A stretch of 64,000 bases of DNA from contig CM034411.1 in assembly GCA_019925095.2 (NCBI GenBank), positions 1,337,001 through 1,401,000 of the forward strand. The letters run 5' to 3'. The notes below the pieces were generated by a model. The model had not been told where the DNA came from. It saw nothing but the letters and a program-made list of their open reading frames with translations, and did not search any database. Positions 38,001 to 50,000 of this stretch are shown piece by piece; positions within the stretch are counted from its first letter, which is position 1; every line of letters begins with the position of its first letter. Origin of the DNA: Dendrolimus kikuchii (lineage: Eukaryota; Arthropoda; Insecta; Lepidoptera; Lasiocampidae). The position numbers were made by a program, and so were the translations under genes.

Positions 38001-41000
38001 TAGGTTTCCTATACACCGTATGACCAAGAGTATTGTCAGGGTTCCTTAGGATGAGCACATCCAGAAAAGCTAATTTATTATTTGCCTCTAGTTCCATAGT
38101 AAATTTAATATTACTGCTAATGGAATTGAGATGATCTAGAAATGCAGAGACTTTATCATTTGGGAGGACGGCAAAAGTATCGTCTACGTACCTTTTATAC
38201 ATCTTCGGCTTAGCCGGAGCGGTATCCAGTGCCTTCTGCTCGAAGTCTTCCATAAAAATGTCAGCTACGACAGGAGACACCGGTGAGCCCATGGCTACAC
38301 CGTTGATTTGGTCGTAGAAGCCGTAGTCCCACACGAAATAGCCAGATGTGAGGCAATGTTTTAGTAGATCTGCATATTCCTCAGGCATGTTATTATCTAT
38401 TAGCTTCCTTTTGACAATCTCAATGCAGTCTTCCACTGGTAAACTGGTAAATAAGGACTGGACATCAAAACTGACTAGTACTTCATCCTCAGCCAATGTC
38501 AAATTTTCAATTGCGCTGATGAAGTCGAAGGAATCCTTGACATGGTAGGGTGTGTTGCCGCGGAGATTGTTGAGTGTCTTCGCGAGATGTTGTGCCAGTC
38601 TGTATGTTGGTGAGTCAAGCTGGCTAACTATAGGGCGCAAGGGGATGTTGTTTTTGTGAATTTTAGGTAACCCATACAGTTTAGGCGCTTTGGCGCAAGA
38701 TGGTGTGAGTGCGGATACGTCTAAGCTTAATTTTTCGGAGTGTTTTTTCATAACCGCGATTGTTTGTTTGGTTACTTTATCCGTGGGGTCAGTTTTGACC
38801 TTTTTATAAGTGCTTTCGTCCGATAAAAGATCTTGTATTTTACTATTGTAATCAGACGTATCCATGACGACAGTCGCGTTACCTTTATCTGCACGGAGCA
38901 CGGTTATTTCTGGTTTATTGCGAATGTTTTTTAAGGCAATATATTCAGCACGAGTGAGATTCGGTTTGGGTAGACGACTACGGCGTAAAACCGATGAGAT
39001 ATCTTGTCGTATAGCTTCCGCATCCTCTTTCTGCATGCTGTTCCTTACCAGACTTTCCACTACGTTGCAGTATATGTTTTCAATAGGTGTTTTTCGCGGG
39101 GTGGTTGCGTGCAAACTGGTAAATAAGGACTGGACATCAAAACTGACTAGTACTTCATCCTCAGCCAATGTCAAATTTTCAATTGCGCTGATGAAGTCGA
39201 AGGAATCCTTGACATGGATTAGGTCCACAAGGGGGCTTGAACTGGGTAAGATGAGGGGATGATTGTTGCAGTCGGTGGATGTCTTCAGCGAACATATTTT
39301 GTTGGACTGAGCCGCTTTCTTACGTTCGTCTACGGTAATGGGACCAACGATGCGAGAGTGCGTTACCATTTTTCTGGGTTTTAGACCAGGCAGTACGTGT
39401 GACCCAAAGCAGGGGGCATCGTGGGCCAGGTATCAGGTGGGGCTTCGCGAGATGTTGTGCCAGTCTGTATGTTGGTGAGTCAAGCTGGCTAACTAGGGAT
39501 AGGGCGCAAGGGGATGTTGTTTTTGTGAATTTTAGGTAACCCAGCAGAAAGTTAGCTTTGGTATAGTCGCTTTGGCGCAAGATGGTGTGAGTGCGGATAC
39601 GTCTAAGCTTAATTTTTCGGAGTGTTTTTTCATAACCGCGATTGTTTGTTTGGTTACTTTATCCGTGGGGTCAGTTTTGACCTTTTTATAAGTGCTTTCG
39701 TCCTTGATTGCATTGGAGTCGGGTACAACATAAAAGATCTTGTCATTTCTAAAAGCTATTGTAATGAAATCAGACGTATCCATGACGACAGTCGCGTTAC
39801 CTTTATCTGCACGGAGCACGGTTATTTCTGGTTTATTGCGAATGTTTTTTAAGGCAATATATTCAGCACGAGTGAGATTTAAGACTGACACCGGCTTTGG
39901 GTAGAGAGTTGGCGACTACGGCGTAAAACCGATGAGATATCTTGTCGTATAGCTCCCGCATCCTCTTTCTGCATGCTGTTCCTTACCAGACATTCCTCTA
40001 CGTTGCAGATTATGTTTGGGGTTGTAAACAGTCAATATTTACTAGTGCTGAATTAACTTGGGGCTCAGGCTTTGTGTAGTTTGGATTGATAGGACCTAAA
40101 AGAGCGAAATTGAAGATCGTGCCGAAGGCTATTGGCCTGCCGGGGCCCAAAAAAATTTTGTTATTGCGACATCAGAACCCATAATCAAGTCAATAGCGGC
40201 TGGAAAACGATAAGACGAGTCTGCTAGGGGAAGCTGTGTCGAGTCGAGGAGTGGAACAACGTCAGGTAACATTGTTAATGGTAAAAGACCTGTCAAATCT
40301 GGTAGAATGTATGCCTTTGCGCTAATTACTGGGACTTCGGTGTGAATAGGGCGGAATGTGATGGTAGTTGAAGAACTAGAGGTTTGAATTACCGACTCCT
40401 GTAATTTTTAGTTCTGTGTGCTCGACAGGCAAACGTAATTTTTGTGTCATAGTTTTAGTTAACAAGGTTAGCATGGAACCGCTGTCTAATAATGCTCTTG
40501 CCTTATGAAATTCTCCAGCGTTGTCTGCTAGTTCTAGGGACACAGTGGGTAATAAAACTGGTGGATCGTGTACTGTAATGTGCTGAGTATGTGCTGAAAT
40601 ATGACTGTCATTTTGGTTAGCTTTATCAGAGGAAGTAACAGGGCTGCCGGGCAAGTGATTATTATGATAAACTTTATTATCATAGTGCTGAGTATGAAAC
40701 TGGGATTTATTTTGTTTACGTGATGTAGTGGATGGTGTATATTGTAGCGATGGTATGGGTGGGTGTAGTGTAGTATTGTGTAAGTGAGTAGCAGGTAGTC
40801 ATTGTTGTGAATTAATAGGTGAATTACGACGAGAAGAGTTTCTTGATTCCGTGGTTGGGCGGGTGTGTTCTTGTCCTCTTAGTTGTGGGGGCAAGAGGTG
40901 AGAATTGTCATATGTGGGTGATTCAAAGCCACTGCGATGTAAGGTGGTATGGTGTTTCTCGCTATCACATTCTCTACACCGTCCTGTGGATCTGCACTCG

Positions 41001-44000
41001 TCAGAGTAATGGGGTCCTAGACACTTACGGCACCGTTCATGAGCTTGGATAAAATCCCAGCGCCCTTGCGTAGGCTGTCTTAGGTATTCACCGCAGTTCA
41101 GCAACCTGTGTCCTCTAACGTGACACCAAGGGCAGTAATAATTATTGGTCGGTGCTGGTGGGTGGGCGGAATCTTGTGCTATGGGCTCGAAATATTGTGT
41201 AGACTGTGGGTATCCTTGAGCGTACTGTACAGGGTACGCTTGACTTTGTAGAGGATATGCAGGGCGCGTTAAAGGTGGGCGGACGGAAGTAGTGGGCTGA
41301 AAACGAACGTGCCGAATTTCTGGTCTGGGTGCAGAAGCGCGTGGTTGGTACCGTGCTGAGGGAGAAGCACGTTCAGTTTGTCTGTATGTCGGGCTGAGGG
41401 GAGGGGGGGGTGGGTTATATGTCTCAGTTTCTGTGCAACGTGCATGGTCTTCTAAGAATGTGATTACATCCTTTAAGGTGGGCAGAGTGTCTGAAGACCC
41501 ATGCGTTCGTTCAAATAATGTGCGAAGCTCGCCCTTTAACTTCCGCACTACTATTGACACTAGGACGTAGTCTGAGTCATGTAGTGGTAAGTTTAGGTTT
41601 TTAAGCGCCGATTGGGTTGAAATAAGAGGGGCTAAAAATAACTGTCTGATTTGTGAGCGGGTGGTGATGTGGGGTAACCCTAGTATCATATCTATAAACC
41701 TACCAATGAGAACTCGGCGATTTTCGTAGCGATTGGCAAGTGTTGTCATCGCTACATCGTAGTTCTCATCGGTAACCTTGAGGTGTGATACCATACTGAG
41801 AGCTACATCGGAGAGGCAAGAAAATAAATAGTGTAATTTAACTGCACCTGACAAATTACCGGCAGTGTCCGTAAGGCTTTTGAAAATAGTTATGAAAGAT
41901 GGCCAATCCTCAAGCTTGGAAGAAAATTTGGGTAGATCTATTTTGGGCAGAACAGTAGACGTGGAGAATGTGGGCGAGCTTGGTTTGATGCTTGAGCTGA
42001 TGGTGATGTTTGCCACCAAAATTTTTTCATATGCTTCTATAGCCGAGGTGTAGTTGTCAAAGATTTTTCCACTTTGTCGTCAAGGTCTTTAGAGTCCAAG
42101 ATCTCATAATATACTGTATCCAACTTGCCCTTTATATCGTCCAATTTTGTAAAGCGCCCTATGAAATCGTTTACACTATACTTTTTGTCTCCTTTTAATA
42201 TAAGGTTAGCTATCTCTAATAGGAAAGTTATGTACTTATGGGTTTGCATAAAGATGGCAGATTGCGATTTGGTAGGCATGACGATGAGAAGTGCACAATA
42301 AGAAAAGGAAAAGCAAACGAAAAAAAAAAAAAATTTTTTTTTTTTTTTTTTACTAATGCTAATAAAGAACACGCAAGAAAGCAGCCAGAGAAACGTAAGA
42401 AATACGAAATAAATAAAAATGATTAGGAAAAAAAATATATATCAAACTGTCGTGTGCGCTGAGTCTTAATAAACACGAAGCTATATATAAGCTATAAAAG
42501 TTGCACGGCAAGCTAACCACACCGAGTGAAACGAATATAATATTCAATATTATTATATCGATCCGATATCACGTTTAGTGCAAGTATTCGAGAATAGGTG
42601 TGCTGAATAAAGTACAGAATACGTACTCGAGGTTATATTAACCTACCTACGTACCAAAAAATAGTTATCGTGTAGCAATTTGCGTAATTATCTGAGGAAT
42701 GTGGAATGGGTATTCAAATATATAAGGGCAGAAGTAATATGTTTATAAGAAAACAAAAAAGAAAAAACAAGGGCAGAAAACGGGTAAATGGGCAGATTGA
42801 TAATGATTGTTTATTTAACTTTTTAGGTATGCGAAAATTTACAATTTGGTTTGAATTAACCATAAAATGGCAAAATACGGTTGTTGCAGACTGTATAAAT
42901 AGGTCGCCAGTTGGAATATTCGGTTCGAAAGACCATATGATCTGGCCGATTGCCAGATTTCAAGGGTGCAAGGGTAAGAGGGAATGGAGATAAATGGACT
43001 CACCCGTAATAATATGAGCTGAGTAACCGGAGCGTCTGCGATACACTTGCCACTTATCACCAAGCTCTTGGAACCCGGTTAGTATTGCAATTGGGTGGAT
43101 ATCTCAAATGCGCGCGCGATGCGTGAATGTCTTTACGACGGGTCGATTCAGACTGATCGTTGAGACGCGGAAGTGCGGGGTAAATTACTTTTTCGGGGAA
43201 TCATCGTTCGTTACGCGGTGGCGTGAACAGGTTGTATTTTGAAATTTGGCGGTTTTTTAGTTGTTCATATTTGACCTTTGCTCTCTTGTTAACAATATCA
43301 ATGTAGTTTTGGAAATCTTCTGTCGATAGTATTACCTGTATTTCATTGCGGTATAATATTATTATCGCGACACCTTTTTAAGAAATTTAACGATGTCACT
43401 AAACGCGCATGTTTTGTTTTTAGGCACTCACACCGCCGAATTTTATTTGCGATTTCCAGACCGTACTGGTTCACATAATATTTTCTTAAGTTTTCGCGAC
43501 TTGTATACATAATAAAACTACGTTTTAACGGTTTTAAGCGCGGTAATTTTATTTGATTTTGGTTTTTCCGACGTTTCGGCCACTTTTCAGTGGCCGTGAT
43601 CACGGAAGACAAAGATTAATAAGTTGGCGGTAGGCTAAATAAAACTTTAACAATACTCGTTGACACTTGACATCTTTGTCTTCCGTGATCACGGCCACTG
43701 AAAAGTGGCCGAAACGTCGGAAAAACCAAAATCAAATAAAATTACCGCGCTTAAAACCGTTAAAACGTAGTTTTATTATGTATACAAGTCGCGAAAACTT
43801 AAGAAAATATTAAGTAATAGTAAGTTTAAATAAAATAAGCAAAAATATGTTTAAATAAAATAAGTAAAAATAAAATAAGTTTAAACTTGATACTACATTT
43901 ACCTGGCCTTCCCCTGCGCTTGCGCAGATGTTCCTTGTAGCGCCGCAAAGCGCACGGATCTGATCCAATATGGCCGCCCTGTCAGAACCAGTTTTGCCAC

Positions 44001-47000
44001 CGCTCACAGTTTTCGATTCTATAAAGACAATTATAATAATCGATCAAATAGGAACCTCTCCAAAGAACCACGAGAATGTCCACTCCGAAATGTAGGCTTA
44101 AAATACTAGAATTACCTTGTAAAGAAAAAAGGAACAGATTGTTAAATTTATTATGCGTGTGTTGTGCCTTATTTAAAAACTGCCAGCAAAATTCAAACTA
44201 AAATAAGCTTTTTTAAATACAAGCTTTTCAGATCCTGGATATCATGTAGCCGCAGAGTGCTAACCAAGACAGGTAAAACGAGCCCAAACACGACGGGTTT
44301 ATCTTGTTTAGTACGGGAGCTCCTATGGCCACCTTCCGACTCCATCATCAGATCAGCTCCGTGGTACCATATTATTGCATTGTCACGCGACATACATATG
44401 CGTGCAAAATTCCAGCTCAATCGGAAACCGGGAAGTTGGTCAAATTTAACTTGCAAGATTCCACCCGAACTTACATACATACATATATCCATTGCAAGTT
44501 AAATAAAAGCTTGTAAAATAATGTCATTTTGACACAAGTTTGACATTTGCAACTGTCAATTTGATCTCTGCAATTAAAAGACGTACTGTAAATTACGGTA
44601 AATTATGAGGATGCGGACACATGCTATAATAAATTCTAATATTTTTATACTATGTACAGATATACAATGCAAAAGTGGATGGATGCAGAAGTCGTGGAAG
44701 GCCACGACACACCTTCCATGATCAAATTGATCGTGTACTAGCAGAAGGTGATGTCAGGAGCCTTAAGAACAGACGAGCGTGCATGACAAGTGTTATGTAT
44801 GTCAAAGAAGCAAGTGATGTGTGTAAGAATAAGCCTGTGTTAAGAATTCAACCAGAGGCTTTCTAACATTCTCTGTATGTATTAGTTTTGTATTTGAAGA
44901 TGACTGTTTTGTCGAGCCCTAGATGGCGGTAGCGTCGACTTACATCGCGGTATGGTTTAAATACGACAATAGTATTGGAGACAGCTTAGCTTTCAAATAA
45001 AGATCTTGCTTTGAGGTAACCACCGTTTTATTTGGGGTACCACGGGTTCAAGGAACCAGTACGAAAGGTACAGGTACAGGTACATTACAGCCTGAATGGC
45101 GCTCTGTTATTCGTGCCTACCCCGCAAGGGAACTGGCGTGAAGTTATGTGTGTATGTATGTATTTTTATATGTAATGTATGTTATATGTAGTTTCTGGGG
45201 TTGTCGGAAGAGATCGCTTTTTAGAGGTAAGACCGCCCTTTGTGCATAATTAGACATAGTTTTAGTTTGTAAGTTATTTTTATGTATTGATATACAATAA
45301 GGAGTTATTGATTGTAGGAGAACAGGCGTTAAAACAACATGTTATCGTCCAGTTTTTAAAATATCATAATTGAAACAATATTGATTAAAGCGGCGCCCAC
45401 AAGTGGTCTGTTCTTTTGCCCAAACGCATCTATTCTTATATATTTCGATGCGTTGAATCCAAATCTGATCTCTATTGATAAAGATAGCGAAAATTGGAAA
45501 ACAATCACAAAGAGAAAGAAGAGTGAATACATACATGTTATCACGCCTTTTTCCCATAGGGGTAGGCAGAGACTATAGATCTCCACTTGCGACGATCCTG
45601 ACAAACAACTTTCGCTTCATCTACTCTCATTAACCTCTTCATACATGCACGTTTATTTGATATGCTTTTTACCTGACCTCGTTTTAACACTTGTTATTTG
45701 ATCTTTTTTTTTTATTGCAGGAGTTCAGCAGACAGGCCGACGGCCCACTGAATAGAAAGCGGTAACCATCGCCTATGGACATTTGCAACAGGTGATACAA
45801 ATGCGCTGCTGCTCTCTTAAGTGAGTCTGGAACCTGGTTACTAATGCCGGAACACAACTCAAATTATTATGGCGGCATGCTCTAGACCAGGGGTGGTAGC
45901 CATCCAGTCGGGCAAATGTCCTACCAGCTGGCAAGATGGTACTGACCATGGTGAATACATAATATCTTTTTCGAAAATACTTAAGTAGCGAAAGATCAAA
46001 AATGTAGTTATTTTACCTGTAACAACATCTGGCATGAGCCTGTTGATGGTTTCCATTGCTTCTTCTGCCTTCGCATAGTTCGGATATTCGCGATCTGCAA
46101 CAACAAAATATTTAATAGAAAATTCAAAAGGCGTTGAAGCCGGAAGCAAACAAAAATATTTGTAAATTGAATTTACTAACAAAGAGTGTCTGTTTGTATA
46201 ACCTTGCGAGATTTTTTATTTATTAATAATTTTAAGACAATATTTTAAATCTTACTAATATTAGAAATGCGAAAGTTTTGATGAATGTTTGTTGTTCGAT
46301 CACGCCAAAACGGCTGTACAGATCTGTATGAAATTTAGCACAGAGATAGATTATATAGTCTGGTTTTTTTTAATTTTTTTATTGCAGGAGTTCAGCAGAC
46401 AGGCAGACGGCCCACTTGATGGAAAGCGGTTACCATCGCCTATGGACATTTGCAACACCAAAGGTGCTACAAATGCGCTGCTGCTCTCCTAAGGGAGACT
46501 GGAACCTGGTCACTAATGCCGGAACACAACTCAAGGTTGTTATGACGGCATACTCTATAGATCACGGGTGGTCGCCATCCAGACGAGCAAATATCCTACA
46601 CCTGGCTGTGGGTTGTTTTGTCGCCTCTTAGGACAGGCCGCCCCAACGCAGGAAATTGTATTCTTTCTCCGTTCCTGTACGGATAAAATTCTACACGGAA
46701 TCCGGCTTAAACCAAAAAAAAAATCCAGCGATTTCCTCTGGGAGATCATTTACAATAATTAGCACCTGACAACGTGTACACAAAATTTCGTAAAGATCTG
46801 TCGCGTAGTTACGACGTGAAAGCTAAACAATCAAACTCACATTAGCATTTATAACATTACTTATATATAGCGTAAAATTGATGACTTTCAAAAATATGTT
46901 TAAGTAGAATTTGGTTTGAACTAATTTTTTAGATTTTGAATTTACCCGAAGTGGCGGCCAAGAGGGCAGCTATGGCGGCGTTGAGCTTCGCCATCTTGTC

Positions 47001-50000
47001 CGAGAGACGACCTTGGGCCACTCCAATGTCCTCCTTCGTTAGTTGACTCACAGGCACAGGCTACAATGGAGCAAATATTAAAAAAATCTCAAGCAATGTT
47101 CATATTTTTCTTAACAAAAATAAGACTGACTTATAACTACAAAGCATACTGTTACAACTTAGCTGCCGACAAAAACAAAATCCACCTGCATATCAGACAC
47201 AAAACACATTTTATTATCTGTCGGCATTTAAACTAATTGTAATTCTTTTATGATTGTCTTCTTTTGTTTACTTATTGATTGGCATAAGTTTCTAGACAAC
47301 AGTCTATTGTTTTACTCTTTTATGGCTATTTGCGGCCGGGTCATTAGCCAGGTGTGGCGGATTAAGTCGACTACGATACGGGCACATTGCATTTGTGCAA
47401 TATAAAACGATGGCCTGATGGAGAGAGCGGCAGTCGAGCGACCACGATCAAGGCGAGACCTGTGTACATTCGGGAATCTAATATCGACGCACTTTGCGCG
47501 TTTTATTGAATTACGACCTTCTGCATCACGTTTGGATTTGTTGTGTTCGGTTATATTTGTACCTTTGTTATACGTGTTTGTATAGTTCTAATAAACTCTA
47601 TAATCATTCCAACGTCATTTTAATTCGAGTCTCGCAACTCGTAACAAATATTATCTACAACATCTTGAAGTCGGAGTATTTTGCAATTTTATCGTTGTTT
47701 TTTACGTTATACTTGATTTGTGTCCACGTCATTAGAATGTTATATAATTTTGTTTTTTTTTTTTATTGCATGAATTCAGTAGACAAGCGGACGGCCCACT
47801 TGATGGAAAGCGGTCACCATCGCCTATGGACATTTGCAACACCAAAGGCTACAAACGCGCTGCTGCTCTCTTAAGGGAGACTGGAACCCGGTCACTAATG
47901 CCGGAACACAACTCAAGGTTGTTATGGCGGCATACTCTAGACCAGGGGTGGTAGGCATCCACTCGGGCAAATACCCTACCACCTGGCACGGATGAAAAGG
48001 GAAGGTAATTCTAAAATTAAAATTGTGACATCAGTTGAGGTTTATCAAGTACTTATCTCTAAAGGAACCTTAGTGATAAGACTACAACTATTAGACCCCC
48101 CAACTATAATAACATAGTTCCCAGTAATCTCTTACCTTTTTCAACTCATCTTCGGCTGCTTTCAAATTATTTTGAACACCAGATATTGTGTTAATAAACC
48201 TTTGACGTTGCTCCTCTCGTGGTTGTGAAGATGATACATTCTTAACAGCTGCAGCTGTAAAACATAATACCATCGTTGGTTCAACATCGGCTAAACCTTT
48301 GCTGGCCGAGCTCACTGGATACAGAGGCTTCGGGTTCGATTCCCGGCACGGTAAATTTCTCTGGTCTGGGTGTCTGGGACCGATCCCAGGGTGGTCCGTA
48401 ATATATTACTCATTACACAAGCGTAACTTGCTTAGTTTGGGGATATACAATGTGTATGTTTGTCTGCAGATTATTATTTTACTTAATTTTTATTAATAGG
48501 AAGTTAAAGAAGTGGAAAGAATGCATGATGAAAGACGACTAAACAGATATACAATGCAAAAGTGGATGGATGCAGAAGTCGTGGAAGGCCACGACACACC
48601 TTCCATGATCAAATTGATCGTGTACTAGCAGAAGGTGATGTCAGGAGCCTTAAGAACAGACGAGCGTGCATGACGAGAGCTATGAATGTCAAAGAAGCAA
48701 GTGAGGTGTGTAAGAATGGGCCTAAATGGCGCTCTGTTGTTCGTGCCTACCCCGCAAGGGAACTGGCGTGAAATTATGTATGTATGTATAATAAGAGCCC
48801 ATAAATGTCCCACTGCTGGGCTCGGGCCTCCCATTATAGGGGAACGGACAGTATACCCGCCACGTTTGTCCAAGGAGGCTTGGCAGGTTTAACACATCGG
48901 CTATCTCGATGTGCAGGTTGCATCACGATAATAAAATAATTTTATTGTCCCAAAAATATAACAGTTTTGCCTTAAAATTGAGACTGGATACTAACACCCA
49001 GACTAGGCCAAGCCTGTATCCTTAGGTGTTAGTTGCTTCCAGTGACTTAATAACTAAATTTATGTAACAAATTAAATGTTCTCCAATACAAATAAAAATT
49101 AGAACCAAAATTTGGTGATAGTTCCAAAATTGTCAGTGAAGCGACTTGTTAAACATTCATTTAACTTTATTTGTCTACAGAATGAGAATTCTATTTTTTT
49201 ATTGCAAGAGATCAGCAGACAGGCAGACGACCCACTTGATCGAAAGCGGTTACCATCGCCTATGGACATTTGCAACACCAAAGTTGCTACAAATGCGCTG
49301 GTGCTCTCTTAAGGGAGACTGGAACCTGGTCAGTAATGCCGGAACACAACTCAAGGTGGTAGCCACCCAGTCGGGCAAATGCCCTACTACCACCTGGCTG
49401 TGGGTTGTTAAGTCGCCTCTTACGACAGGCCGCCCCAACGTAGGAAATTGTATTCTTTCTCCGTTCCTGCACGGATAATTCCTCTAGTGAGGGTAGTGAG
49501 TTTGTAACGAGTACAAAGTTATTTTAACGATGTTTTTCTTCTCCGTTATTAGCACGTGGTAATTGTACTAATATGCACGTTAGGTCAGAAAACTGTCTAA
49601 GTGGTGCATGCGTTCCGGCCAGGATCGAACCCGCGCCCTTTAAGTCCGGGACGCTTGCGCCAGCCATTATGCTACCACGACTTTTTACACGATTTTAAAA
49701 TTTCACAGCTGAAATCAAGACATTTGTCTTGATTTCACTACGTAGAGAACAAATTCGTCTATTACTTACCCTTGCTCGGCACTCGCCTAGCTTCTCGCAA
49801 CTCCTTCAAGACGGCTTCGAGCTCCATCAGTTCCTTCTCCAGGATGTTCTTGAGATCCAGGTGCGACTCGTTCCCGGCATTCCTGCAGCGGTTCCCTAAC
49901 TCCTGGCTCGAGGAGGAGAGCGCGTCTATCGAAGACATTAACGCTGCTCGGCATTGAGGCTCGTTCATTGACGGCGCTGTCAACTAAAATCAATACGCTC

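Larger units (their letters stand above)
37341..43810 (-). mobile_element. Composite Penelope-like insertion (~6.5 kb) with nested Bel/Pao remnant
   Basis: TAAGTAATAGTAA at 37328-37340 and 43811-43823 flanks the whole block, so it behaves as one insertion. Left end: outer terminal repeat with hairpin, 3' UTR and reading frame on the minus strand. Right end: N-terminal coding part and a head-to-head pair of terminal repeats. Bel/Pao sequence lies between ~40.0 and ~43.0 kb. Subtracting the block leaves an intron of about 130 bp between exons B3 and C3. Confidence 0.85.

Noticed and set aside
39116..39250. A second Penelope insertion
   Set aside because: No terminal repeats or target duplication there; better explained by a duplication within one element.
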